DNA of 64,000 bases, from contig NZ_BMXJ01000009.1 in NCBI RefSeq assembly GCF_014651695.1, forward strand, positions 1 through 64,000, read 5' to 3'. A model generated the notes under the pieces. It was not told the origin of the DNA. It worked only from the letters and a program-made list of their open reading frames with translations, and ran no database searches. Position 1 is the stretch's first letter. The number at the start of each line of letters is the position of its first letter. This DNA is from Nocardiopsis terrae (GTDB lineage: Bacteria > Actinomycetota > Actinomycetes > Streptosporangiales > Streptosporangiaceae). The position numbers and the translations under genes were made by a program. Below are positions 56,357-64,000 of the stretch, piece after piece.

Positions 56357-57916
56357 ATGGTGCTGCTGGACCGGTTGGTGACGATCCTCGGCACGTACGG
56401 CACCCGGCTGGTGGGCCCGCGCCCCACCGCGGACACGGTGCTGCGCGGTGTGGCAGTGCACGATCCCGCCGCACCGGAGCCGGAGGAGGCCGACGTCCTC
56501 CTGGCCGTGGGCGTCCAGGACCCGCTCCTGGCGGTCGAGCTCGCCGAGCGCTCCCGAGCCCTGGCCGTCGTGGTGCGGACCGCACGGGAGGACGCGGCCG
56601 ACCCGCACGGGGAGGCCGCCGACCGGGCCCGGTCGGGCGGGATCGCACTCCTGGTCGTGGACCCGGCGGTGTCCTGGGGCCAGGCCGCCGGCGTGGTGTA
56701 CGGGCTGGTGCTGGAGGGCGGTGAGACCGAGGCCGGGAGGGGCCCTGCGGACCTGCCCGCGCTGGCGGACACGATCGCCGCCCGGGTCGGCGGGCCGGTC
56801 ACCATCGAGGACCCGGGCCTGCGCGTGCTGGCCTACTCGGACCGCCAGACCGAGGCCGACCGGGCCCGGTGGGACACCATCCTGGGCCGCAGGGTCCCCG
56901 AGGCGGTCCAGCACCACCTCGAACGCACAGGGGTCGTCGCGCACCTGGCCTCGTCCGCGGAGCCGGTGTTCCTGCCGCCCGAACCGGCCCTGGGGCTGGG
57001 CGGGCGCACCGCGGCGGCCGTGCGGGTCGGAAGGGAGTTCCTGGGGTCGGTCTGGGCCGCGTGCGAGGGCCCGCTGGACGAGGAGCGCTCGGTGTCGCTG
57101 GCCGAGGGCGCCCGCACCGTCGCCCTGCACCTGCTGCGCACCAGGGTCAGCGCGGACCTGGAGCGTCAGGTGGAGTCCGACCTGGTGAGCCGCCTGCTGG
57201 AGGGGGCGATGGATCCGACCGAGGCCGCCGGGCGCCTGGGGCTGGCCGCGACACAGCACCGGGTGGTCGCCCTCCAGGCCCACACACCCGACGAACGGCA
57301 CTCCGCCACCCTGATGACCTTCGAGCGGGCCACCACCGGGTTCGGCTGGTCGCGTCCGGGACGGAGCACCGTGTTCGGCAGTACCGTCTACACGGTGTTG
57401 CCCTGCGGGGCCGATCCCGCCCCGGCCCGGGAGTGGGTGGCGCAGACCACCCGGTCCCTGCCCGGGCACGTGGTGGTCAACGCGGGGATCGGCGCCCCCG
57501 CGGACCTGGCCGGGCTCTCGGCGAGCCGCAGGGAGGCCGACGAGAGCCTCACCCTGCACGCCTCCCGGCCGGGGAGGGCCGCGGTGGCCTACGACGAGTC
57601 CTGGGACGAGGTGCTGGTCCACCGCCTGCGAATGGCCTCAGCGTCCGGTCGGCGCCCGGCCGACGGCCCCGTGGCCGAACTCACACGCCACGACGCCGCG
57701 CACGGCACGCACCACACGCGGACGCTGCACGCCTGGCTCCGGGCCCAGGGCGACCCGAACAGGGCCGCGGAGGAGCTGGGCGTGCACCCCAACACGGTCC
57801 GGCACCGGATGCGGAGGATGGCCGAGGTCACCCCGCTCGGCCTGGACCGGCCCAGGATGCGGCTGGCCCTGGCCATCGCGCTGGAGGCCAACGCACCCGG
57901 TGAGGAAGGCCCCTGA
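56357..57916 (+). CDS. PucR-family transcriptional regulator
   Basis: A 519-residue regulator. An N-terminal PucR-type ligand domain (residues about 15-120) and a GGDEF-like/CdaR-type middle region are followed by the C-terminal helix-turn-helix HTRTLHAWLRAQGDPNRAAEELGVHPNTVRHRMRRM, quoted as two motifs: LRAQGDPNRAAEELGVHPNT and NTVRHRMRRMAEV. Family members control amino-acid, purine or allantoin catabolism. Being divergent from the DadA-like gene suggests control of that gene in response to its substrate. ATG 56357 follows GAAGGA. Confidence 0.86.
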   Translation: MVLLDRLVTILGTYGTRLVGPRPTADTVLRGVAVHDPAAPEPEEADVLLAVGVQDPLLAVELAERSRALAVVVRTAREDAADPHGEAADRARSGGIALLVVDPAVSWGQAAGVVYGLVLEGGETEAGRGPADLPALADTIAARVGGPVTIEDPGLRVLAYSDRQTEADRARWDTILGRRVPEAVQHHLERTGVVAHLASSAEPVFLPPEPALGLGGRTAAAVRVGREFLGSVWAACEGPLDEERSVSLAEGARTVALHLLRTRVSADLERQVESDLVSRLLEGAMDPTEAAGRLGLAATQHRVVALQAHTPDERHSATLMTFERATTGFGWSRPGRSTVFGSTVYTVLPCGADPAPAREWVAQTTRSLPGHVVVNAGIGAPADLAGLSASRREADESLTLHASRPGRAAVAYDESWDEVLVHRLRMASASGRRPADGPVAELTRHDAAHGTHHTRTLHAWLRAQGDPNRAAEELGVHPNTVRHRMRRMAEVTPLGLDRPRMRLALAIALEANAPGEEGP

Positions 57917-57924
57917 GAGCATCC

Positions 57925-57952
57925 GGGGGCGCCTCGACCGGAAGGCGCCCCC
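57925..57952. terminator. Hairpin terminator between PucR and DUF47 genes
   Basis: Perfect 10-bp arms GGGGGCGCCT (57925-57934) and AGGCGCCCCC (57943-57952) with an 8-base loop, between convergent genes. Confidence 0.85.
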
Positions 57953-57953
57953 T

Positions 57954-58571
57954 CTAACCGTGTTTGACGACGATGGTCTCCACCGTGTTGGCGACGTGCT
58001 CGAAGGCGTCGGCGGCGGTCTCCAGCTCCTCGATGACGTCCTTGAGTTTGAGTACGGTCAGCGCCTCGTACTCCCCGCTGAACAGCTTGGCGAGGAGTTT
58101 GCGGTAGATCCGGTCGGCCTGGTTCTCCAGCTGGTTGATCTCGATCCAGTAACGGGTGAGGTCCTTCATGGACCGGAGTCTGGGCATGGCCTCCGCGGTG
58201 AGCTCGGCGGCCCGTTCGAGCACCTCGATCTGGTCGATGATGCCCTTGGGGAGCCGTTCCAGCCCGTACAGGCCGATGAGGTCGACGGCGGCCTCCATGG
58301 AGTCCATGACGTCGTCCAGGTTGGAGGCGAGTCGGTAGATGTCCTCGCGGTGCAGCGGGGGTGCGGAGCTCTTGTTGAGCCGACGCATGATCGCGTGGGT
58401 GGCGTCGTCACCGGCGTGCTCGCAGGCACGCATCTTCTCGGTGATGGCCTCCCGATCGGCCCCGTCACTCATCAGTTCCACCAGCAGGCGGGCCCCGATG
58501 ACCAGGTTGTTCGCCGAGTCGGTGAACATCTCGTAGTAGCTGTCATCACGCGGGCGCAAGCGCAGGCGCAC
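57954..58571 (-). CDS. DUF47 (PhoU-like) protein
   Basis: A 205-residue helical protein of the DUF47 family, resembling PhoU and usually encoded beside a low-affinity phosphate transporter Pit as an accessory or regulatory subunit. Motifs: ACEHAGDDATHAIMRRLNK and DIYRLASNLDDVMDSMEAAVDL, both with acidic metal-binding residues of the PhoU type. No pit gene is adjacent in this window, which is unusual. GTG 58571 follows GGGAG. Confidence 0.87.
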   Translation of the reverse strand: MRLRLRPRDDSYYEMFTDSANNLVIGARLLVELMSDGADREAITEKMRACEHAGDDATHAIMRRLNKSSAPPLHREDIYRLASNLDDVMDSMEAAVDLIGLYGLERLPKGIIDQIEVLERAAELTAEAMPRLRSMKDLTRYWIEINQLENQADRIYRKLLAKLFSGEYEALTVLKLKDVIEELETAADAFEHVANTVETIVVKHG

Positions 58572-59025
58572 GTCGTTCTCCCGATGGTGCGGTGGTCTTC
58601 CTTGGTGGATGTTAAGGGCGCTGACCAGCTGCTTCAGCGCGACAGCGTGGGCTTCCCACGCGCCGGCCCCGTACTGGGGGAGGCGGGTCCGGGTGCGGTC
58701 ACCCCTCGTTCATCTGTCTGTGTCGACGCGTGGAACCCCGCGGGGCGCGGGTTCCCTCGCAATCCTCCCAATCTCGGACGACACCGGGACGGTTCGGGAC
58801 GCTACCGTGTCCTGCTCCCGCTGGCCAGCGGGGCGCTGAGACAGGAATCACCCAATCGAGCGGAGACCGGTGGACAGCCGCACCGGAATACCCCGATGTC
58901 CACCTTCGGGCCATTCCTTCGCAATGACAAGTATCCCCGGTGTTCATCCTTCCGATCATCCGGGCCAGCGGTTCCCGACCTCGGCGGACCTGCGCAGGGC
59001 CCTTCGCCCGGTCTAGGATCTGCGC
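58572..59025. other. Intergenic stretch upstream of purine genes
   Basis: A 454-base gap between the divergent DUF47 and sterol-carrier genes. Open frames exist but none has a credible start or motif. Bases 58880-58960 are slightly less GC-rich; the plus-strand promoter TAGGAT (59014) is at its right end. No RNA element is visible. Confidence 0.35.
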
Positions 59026-59478
59026 ATGCCTTCCGCTCTGACCCCGGGCGCCGTGCGGCGCCTGCGCGCCGCGTTGGACGAACAGCTCTCCGCCCTGGGC
59101 GAACCCGCCTTCGAGGGCGCCGACGAGGAGGCGGTGGCCGCGGCCGTGCGGGCGGCCCTGCACACCGAGGAACCGCCGCGGCCGCTGCTGAAGGCCGCGG
59201 TCCGGTGCAGCCTCGCCGTCCTGGCCGACCGGGTCCCGGGGCACAGCCTGGAGGTGCGCGTGCCCCCGTACGGGGCGGTCCAGGTGATCGAGGGGCCCAG
59301 GCACACGCGCGGCACCCCGCCCGGGGTCGTCGAGACCGACCCGCTCACCTGGCTGCGGTTGGCCGGGGGCCGGACCGACTGGGAGAGCGCGGTCGGGGGG
59401 CACCGCGTGCGGGCGAGCGGGGTGCGCTCCGACCTGTCCGAGCACCTTCCGCTGTGGCCGGGCGAGCCGCCGGTGTGA
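59026..59478 (+). CDS. Sterol-carrier-family (bacterial SCP orthologue) protein
   Basis: A 150-residue protein of the bacterial SCP-orthologue domain family, regularly encoded just upstream of purF in actinobacteria. Recognisable stretches are LLKAAVRCSLAVLADRVPG, VRVPPYGAVQVIEGPRHTRG and TDPLTWLRLAGG. A lipid-binding role is only inferred from the fold. TAGGAT (59014-59019) ends 6 bases before the ATG, so the transcript is leaderless. Confidence 0.85.
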   Translation: MPSALTPGAVRRLRAALDEQLSALGEPAFEGADEEAVAAAVRAALHTEEPPRPLLKAAVRCSLAVLADRVPGHSLEVRVPPYGAVQVIEGPRHTRGTPPGVVETDPLTWLRLAGGRTDWESAVGGHRVRASGVRSDLSEHLPLWPGEPPV

Positions 59479-59543
59479 GCCCGGTGCGGTGACCTCCGAC
59501 CCCGGTTGGCACCCCGCCTTCGGCCAGCGGCTAAGCTGTGGCT

Positions 59544-61040
59544 GTGTCGTACTCCGACGGCCGGCTCTCCATGGACCTCGATCCGCTCGAACGCGGCCCG
59601 CAGGACGCCTGCGGCGTTTTCGGGGTCTGGGCACCCGGCGAAGAAGTCAGCAAGCTCACCTACTTCGGCCTCTACGCGCTCCAGCACCGCGGCCAGGAAT
59701 CCGCGGGCATCGCCACAAGCGATGGGGAGCGGATCGTCGTCTACAAGGACATGGGACTGGTCTCCCAGGTCTTCAACGAGGCGACGCTCGACTCCCTGGG
59801 AGGCCACCTCGCGATCGGCCACTGCCGTTACTCCACCACCGGTTCACCGGTGTGGGAGAACGCCCAGCCGACCTTCTACACCGCGCGTGAGGGGGGGTTG
59901 GCGCTCGGCCACAACGGCAACCTGATCAACACACCAGAACTGGCCGCGCTGCTGCCCGACCAACGGCGCGGCGCCACGACCGACACCGAGGTCCTCACCA
60001 ACCTCCTCGCGGCCAGGGCCAAGGACGGCCAGGCCCTCGAGGACGCGGCCATGGAACTCCTCCCCAAGGTGCAGGGTGCGTTCTCCCTGGTCTTCATGGA
60101 CGAGAACACCCTCTACGCCGCGCGCGACCCGCAGGGCATCCGCCCGTTCGTGCTCGGCCGCCTCGGGGAGACCTCCGGCGCCGGCGGCTGGGTGGTCGCC
60201 AGTGAGACCGCGGCCCTGGACATCGTGGGCGCCAAGGTCGTCCGCGAGATCGAGCCGGGCGAACTCCTGGTGATCGACGGCGACGGCGTCCGTTCCCGCA
60301 GTTTCGCCCCGGCCCGCCGCAAGGGCTGCCTGTTCGAGTACGTCTACCTGGCGCGCCCGGACACCACGATGAACGGGCGCAACGTGAACTCCACCCGGGT
60401 GGAGGTCGGTCGTCGCCTGGCCAGGGAGCACCCGGTCGAGGCGGACCTGGTGATCCCGGTTCCCGAGTCCGGCACCCCCGCCGCGGTGGGTTACGCCGAG
60501 GCGAGCGGGATCCCCTTCGCCCAGGGCCTGGTGAAGAACTCCTACGTGGGCCGCACGTTCATCCAGCCCAGCCAGACCCTGCGCCAGCTGGGTATCCGGC
60601 TCAAGCTGAACCCGCTGCGCGAGGTCATCGAGGGCCGCCGCCTGGTGGTCGTGGACGACTCGATCGTGCGCGGCAACACCCAGCGCGCCCTGGTCCGGAT
60701 GCTCCGCGACGCGGGCGCCGCCGAGGTGCACGTGCGGATCTCCAGCCCGCCGGTGCTGTGGCCCTGCTACTACGGCATCGACTTCGCCACCCGTGCCGAG
60801 CTCATCGCCGCGAACCTGTCGGTGGACGAGATCGCCGAGTCGGTGAACGCGGACTCGCTGGCCTACGTGGACCTGGACGAGCTCGTGGCCGCCTCGGAGC
60901 AGCCCAAGGACCAGCTGTGCCGCGCCTGCTTCGACGGGGTGTACCCGTTGGAGGTGGACACCGACTCCCAGGGCAAGTACCTGCTGGAGAAGGCCTGCGG
61001 CACCCCTGAGGGCTCCACTCTGGCGACCAGCCCCAAGTGA
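59544..61040 (+). CDS. purF: Amidophosphoribosyltransferase
   Basis: A 498-residue enzyme making phosphoribosylamine, the first committed step of purine synthesis. A short propeptide precedes the N-terminal nucleophile in PQDACGVFGVW (Cys23), which is exposed after autoprocessing. The glutaminase domain has HRGQESAGIA, the PRTase domain VVVDDSIVRGNTQRALV. Cysteines in CLFEYVYLARPD and QLCRACFDGVYP are those that bind the 4Fe-4S cluster in Gram-positive enzymes. GTG 59544 lies 6 bases after TAAGCT (59532-59537), giving a leaderless start; GTG 59538 is an alternative. Confidence 0.95.
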   Translation: MSYSDGRLSMDLDPLERGPQDACGVFGVWAPGEEVSKLTYFGLYALQHRGQESAGIATSDGERIVVYKDMGLVSQVFNEATLDSLGGHLAIGHCRYSTTGSPVWENAQPTFYTAREGGLALGHNGNLINTPELAALLPDQRRGATTDTEVLTNLLAARAKDGQALEDAAMELLPKVQGAFSLVFMDENTLYAARDPQGIRPFVLGRLGETSGAGGWVVASETAALDIVGAKVVREIEPGELLVIDGDGVRSRSFAPARRKGCLFEYVYLARPDTTMNGRNVNSTRVEVGRRLAREHPVEADLVIPVPESGTPAAVGYAEASGIPFAQGLVKNSYVGRTFIQPSQTLRQLGIRLKLNPLREVIEGRRLVVVDDSIVRGNTQRALVRMLRDAGAAEVHVRISSPPVLWPCYYGIDFATRAELIAANLSVDEIAESVNADSLAYVDLDELVAASEQPKDQLCRACFDGVYPLEVDTDSQGKYLLEKACGTPEGSTLATSPK

Positions 61041-61157
61041 GACCACGCGGCGGACCGATCCGGTCCGCCGCGCCCGGAAGCGCCTTCCGGATCCTCCGGC
61101 GTGCCCTGGAACAGGGCCGCGGACACCCGTACACCACCGAACACGAGGAGAACTCGC

Positions 61158-62222
61158 GTGGCAGCCGACAGCACAGGGACGACGGGCGCGTACGCGGCTG
61201 CGGGCGTCGACATCGCCGCCGGTGAGCGCGCCGTCGACCTGATGAAGCGTCACGTCGCGCGCACCCGCCGGCCCGAGCAGGTCACCGACGCCAGCGGCTT
61301 CGCCGGCCTGTTCCGCCTGGACACGGCCAAGTACAGGGACCCGGTCCTGGCCACCTCCACCGACGGGGTGGGCACCAAAGTCATGCTCGCCCAGCAGATG
61401 GACAAGCACGACACCATCGGTATCGACCTGGTCGGGATGGTCGTCGACGACCTGGTCGTCAGCGGTGCCGAGCCCCTCTTCATGACCGACTACATCGCGA
61501 CCGGCGCCGTGGTGCCCGAGCGCGTGGCGGAGATCGTCGGCGGTATCGCGGAGGGCTGCCACCAGGCGGGGTGCGCGCTGATCGGGGGCGAGACCGCCGA
61601 GCACCCCGGAGCGATGGACCCCGAGGAGTACGACCTGGCGGGGGCCGGCACCGGTGTGGTCGAGGGTGACGCGATCCTGGGCCCGGACCGGGTGCGCGAG
61701 GGCGACGCGGTGATCGCGATGGCCTCCTCCGGCCCGCACTCCAACGGTTACTCGCTGGTCCGGCACATCGTGGACGAGGCCGACCTGGACCTGTACTCAC
61801 AGGTCCCGGAGCTGGGCGGGGTCCTCGGCGAGGTGCTGCTGACCCCGACCCGCGTCTACGCCAAGGACTGCGTGGCCCTGACCGCGGCCGTCGAGGTGCA
61901 CGCCTACTCGCACGTCACCGGGGGCGGCCTCGCCGCGAACCTGTCCCGGTCGCTGCCGGAGGGCCTGGACGCCGAACTGGACCGCTCCACCTGGGCTCCG
62001 CTGCCGGTCTTCGGCTACCTGGCCGAGAAGGGCGGGGTCGGCCGGGAGGACATGGAGGCCACGTTCAACATGGGCGTGGGCATGGTGGCGGTCGTCGCCG
62101 CGGACGACGCGGAGCGCGCCCTGGGCGTGCTCGCCGACCGCGGTGTGCAGGCCTGGCGCCTCGGCGTGGTGAAGAACGGTTCCGGCCGGGCCGTGCTGAA
62201 CGGCGAGTACCGGAACGCGTGA
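61158..62222 (+). CDS. purM: Phosphoribosylformylglycinamidine cyclo-ligase
   Basis: A 354-residue AIR synthetase forming aminoimidazole ribotide in purine synthesis. Motifs: YAAAGVDIAAGERAVDLMKR, STDGVGTKVMLAQQM, DIAEG-like GIAEGCHQAGCALIGGETAEHPG and VTGGGLAANLSRSLPEGL. GTG 61158 has GAGGAG 7 bases upstream. It follows purF in the same operon (117-base gap) and is closed by an 18-bp hairpin. Confidence 0.95.
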   Translation: MAADSTGTTGAYAAAGVDIAAGERAVDLMKRHVARTRRPEQVTDASGFAGLFRLDTAKYRDPVLATSTDGVGTKVMLAQQMDKHDTIGIDLVGMVVDDLVVSGAEPLFMTDYIATGAVVPERVAEIVGGIAEGCHQAGCALIGGETAEHPGAMDPEEYDLAGAGTGVVEGDAILGPDRVREGDAVIAMASSGPHSNGYSLVRHIVDEADLDLYSQVPELGGVLGEVLLTPTRVYAKDCVALTAAVEVHAYSHVTGGGLAANLSRSLPEGLDAELDRSTWAPLPVFGYLAEKGGVGREDMEATFNMGVGMVAVVAADDAERALGVLADRGVQAWRLGVVKNGSGRAVLNGEYRNA

Positions 62223-62237
62223 GGCAGGGACGCGAAC

Positions 62238-62277
62238 ATAGCCGGTGCGAACCACCACAGTGGTTCGCACCGGCTAT
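62238..62277. terminator. Very strong bidirectional terminator after purM
   Basis: Perfect 18-bp arms at 62238-62255 and 62260-62277 with a 4-base CACA loop, between convergent purM and DUF3073 genes. Confidence 0.92.
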
Positions 62278-62376
62278 ATCCACCTGTCCGCGACGGTCTC
62301 CGGTTGGAAGACCGTGGCCGCTACAGGTCAGCGGTTGTTATCCGAGCGACCTGAAAGACTCGGCCGAATCCGACGC

Positions 62377-62604
62377 CTACTTGTCGGACTCCGAGTACTT
62401 GTCGGCAAGATCCGCGTAACGGTCGACCAGGTCGTCCTGAGGTTCCGTGTAGGGATCGTCCGGACCCAACGGCCCGGAGGGAGACCCCTCGTCCTCAGCG
62501 ACACCCAGCTCCGACCGCAGCCGATCAAGGTCGGTCCCACCGGAGCTGTACTTGAGCTTCCGTGCGACCTTCTGCTGCTTGGCCTTGGCTCGGCCGCGCC
62601 CCAT
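62377..62604 (-). CDS. DUF3073 protein
   Basis: A 75-residue, highly charged protein. The basic N-terminus MGRGRAKAKQQKVARKLKYS and acidic tail DDLVDRYADLADKYSES are those of the actinobacterial DUF3073 family, which is regularly found convergent with purM. Function unknown. Confidence 0.9.
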   Translation of the reverse strand: MGRGRAKAKQQKVARKLKYSSGGTDLDRLRSELGVAEDEGSPSGPLGPDDPYTEPQDDLVDRYADLADKYSESDK

Positions 62605-62857
62605 TGGCTCGACCCCCTCAACGATTGGGTTCCGACGAACCCCAGATCACTTACTAACCCGCACTACCAGGCTGACGGCCGTCAAACGCGACTGACGACA
62701 GGCGTCAGCTTACGTACACATACAACCGTACCTGGTCGGACCCCGCCGTGCCTACGCCACCCGGGTGTGACGGATGTGGCGTGCACACGAAACCCTTCCC
62801 GGCCTGGGGCTTCTCACGGTGAGTGCCAGACGGAACGATCTGTGCCACGATGCGATC

Positions 62858-63691
62858 GTGCTGCCCTACACCGCCTATCTCCGCGTCTACCAGCCGGTCA
62901 CGGCCTTCTCGCCCCGTGACCGCCGGTACTGGGAAGGGTACGCGGAGTCCGCAGACCGCCCCAGGCGTGTCAACGCCCTCGCCGCCGAGCACACCGAGAG
63001 CCTGGGCAGACTCATCACCACACCGCCGGTGGTCGCCCCCGTCGAGGAGAGCGGGCACGCCTACCTGCGCCGGGTGAACGAGCGGCTGTACGTGTGCCCG
63101 TGGCAGACCCGGCTGCGTTCCTGGCGCGCCTTCGACGAGTTCACCGGCTCCGCGCCGCGGCCCCTGGCCGAAGCGTGCGTACCGGCCCGGGAGGCCGAGC
63201 GGGCCGAGGCCGGCTACCGGCAGTGGCGCGAGTCCGGAGCCCGGGCCCAGCCGGGGATCCTGTCCAGCAACTGGACGGTCCCGGTCCCCTGGTTCGTCCC
63301 CTTCGAGCCCCAGGAGCGCTGTCTCGTCCTGTCGGCCGGGAACACCAGGACCCTGCTGTACCTGACCAGGACCGCGCTGGCGACGCGGCGCCTGGAGCAC
63401 ACGGCGGCGGTACTGCGCGAGCGCGTCGGGGAGCACGCGGTGTCCTCCTCGACCGAGGAGCTCCTGGACTGGCTGTCCACGACCGCCCACCCCGACTCCC
63501 TCCTCGAGCTGGACTACGGGGGGCTGCCCCACCTGCTGAGCGACGACCACCTGAGCGAGGACCACTCGGTGGCCGAGGTCGCCGAGGCCGTCGAGGCCCT
63601 CGCGAAGGGGGACGGAGCCCGCGTGACGGAACTCCGCAGGAGGATCACCCGGCGCTGGAGGTCGGTGCGCGCCCTTGACCGCACCAACTGA
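62858..63691 (+). CDS. Conserved-looking hypothetical protein
   Basis: A 277-residue soluble protein beginning MLPYTAYLRVYQPVTAFS, with a C-terminal acidic-helical region (LSEDHSVAEVAEAVEALAKGDGARVTELRRRI). The N-terminal pattern and position next to DUF3073-purM recur in actinomycetes, in my recollection, but I cannot name the family. The frame is open from 62774; GTG 62858 is preferred from its position at a possible leaderless start (CACGAT six bases earlier). Function unknown. Confidence 0.68.
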   Translation: MLPYTAYLRVYQPVTAFSPRDRRYWEGYAESADRPRRVNALAAEHTESLGRLITTPPVVAPVEESGHAYLRRVNERLYVCPWQTRLRSWRAFDEFTGSAPRPLAEACVPAREAERAEAGYRQWRESGARAQPGILSSNWTVPVPWFVPFEPQERCLVLSAGNTRTLLYLTRTALATRRLEHTAAVLRERVGEHAVSSSTEELLDWLSTTAHPDSLLELDYGGLPHLLSDDHLSEDHSVAEVAEAVEALAKGDGARVTELRRRITRRWRSVRALDRTN

Positions 63692-64000
63692 CGGTCACGG
63701 GCTCCCCTCGGTTTCGCGGGCACCCGGACCCTGAATGTCGTCATCCGAGCGCCGGCGCGGGTTCGCGCCACGCCGTGGGACAACCTGGTACACCAGGTTT
63801 CTCGGCCGGAAGCGCCCCTCTTTGCGCACGTGGCAGCGGTGCGGACGGCTGACCGGCCGAGGTGCGACATCAAGCATCGTGAAACTGGGCATAACGCCCG
63901 ATAGGGATCGACATAGACTGTAGCCAGACGGTCACTGAGTGCACTCTGCGTAATCGTGAAACCCCCGCCACGCCGAGGATCCGCGTGGCCCGACCCACCA
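63692..64000. other. Terminal intergenic stretch with inverted repeat and likely promoters
   Basis: It contains an 8-bp inverted repeat with a 2-base spacer (AACCTGGT at 63782-63789, ACCAGGTT at 63792-63799). A less GC-rich stretch (63875-63955) contains promoter-like boxes such as TAGACT, which might serve a gene beyond the window. A plus-strand ORF 63735-63923 lacks coding character. Confidence 0.4.

Noticed and set aside
59844..61766. 640-codon minus-strand frame opposite purF and purM
   Set aside because: Antisense shadow of two clear purine genes; Val/Gly/His-rich low complexity.
63735..63923. 62-codon plus-strand ORF near the right edge
   Set aside because: Basic, no motif, no ribosome binding site, and it contains the inverted repeat; more likely non-coding.

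Overview
The window is about 64 kb of very GC-rich (roughly 70% by eye) chromosomal DNA from an actinomycete. Indicators are two mycothiol genes (mshA, mshD), MurT/GatD for peptidoglycan amidation, a rex-hemACD-hemB block, a GlnR-type regulator, ribosomal protein bS22, DUF3073 beside purM, many GTG/TTG starts, and many promoters of the TANNNT-N7-start type that give leaderless mRNAs. The gene content and order suggest Streptosporangiales, perhaps Nocardiopsaceae; this is inference from context, as no marker RNA gene is present. I see no rRNA, tRNA, CRISPR array or prophage.

Layout. 1-90 is the 3' end of an IS30-type transposase. 0.5-12.1 kb is housekeeping and stress: DUF2516, an M56 peptidase/BlaI pair with a palindromic operator, a macrodomain hydrolase, photolyase divergent from DUF523-DUF1722, a secreted esterase, mshA-ybjN-gpmA, DsrE, a GIDE-domain membrane protein and a nitrobindin-like protein. 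12.1-16.9 kb holds an unusual small minus-strand ORF with a 17-nt match to the 16S rRNA tail, ygfZ, and an AdiA-type decarboxylase. 16.9-22.7 kb has gatD-murT, a large membrane protein with a degenerate nucleotide-binding-like core, and a translationally coupled pair of WENPW-motif membrane proteins. 22.8-25.6 kb is a sulfur block, sseA-DUF1416 behind a leaderless cysteine-containing leader peptide, then a thioredoxin and an LmeA-like protein.

25.8-38.2 kb contains a 7TM-monooxygenase fusion, an HAD phosphatase, an SDR, bS22, a histidine phosphatase, hemL, a RloA/RloB (AbiL-like) defence pair, a PAP2 phosphatase, an RraA-like protein, a Na+/Ca2+ exchanger, and a stand-alone prim-pol domain gene. 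37.2-43.5 kb is the haem operon rex-hemA-hemC-cobA/hemD-hemB (minus strand) with a near-consensus Rex operator at its promoter. 43.7-47.7 kb holds glutaredoxin, a MoaD/ThiS protein, a GlnR-type regulator, a repeat-rich surface protein and mshD. 47.8-51.9 kb is pstCAB plus a coupled nucleoside hydrolase under a PHO box, with no pstS.

51.9-58.6 kb carries a thioesterase, an acidic lipoprotein, a HigBA-type toxin-antitoxin locus bracketed by identical 30-bp hairpin repeats, a GreA-like factor, a D-amino-acid dehydrogenase-like flavoprotein divergent from a PucR regulator, and DUF47. 59.0-63.7 kb is SCP-like-purF-purM, DUF3073 and a conserved-looking hypothetical protein. The accessory items of most interest are the RloAB pair, the repeat-flanked toxin-antitoxin locus, the cysteine leader peptide, the 16S-tail match at 12.3 kb and the uncharacterised membrane cluster at 19-22.7 kb.
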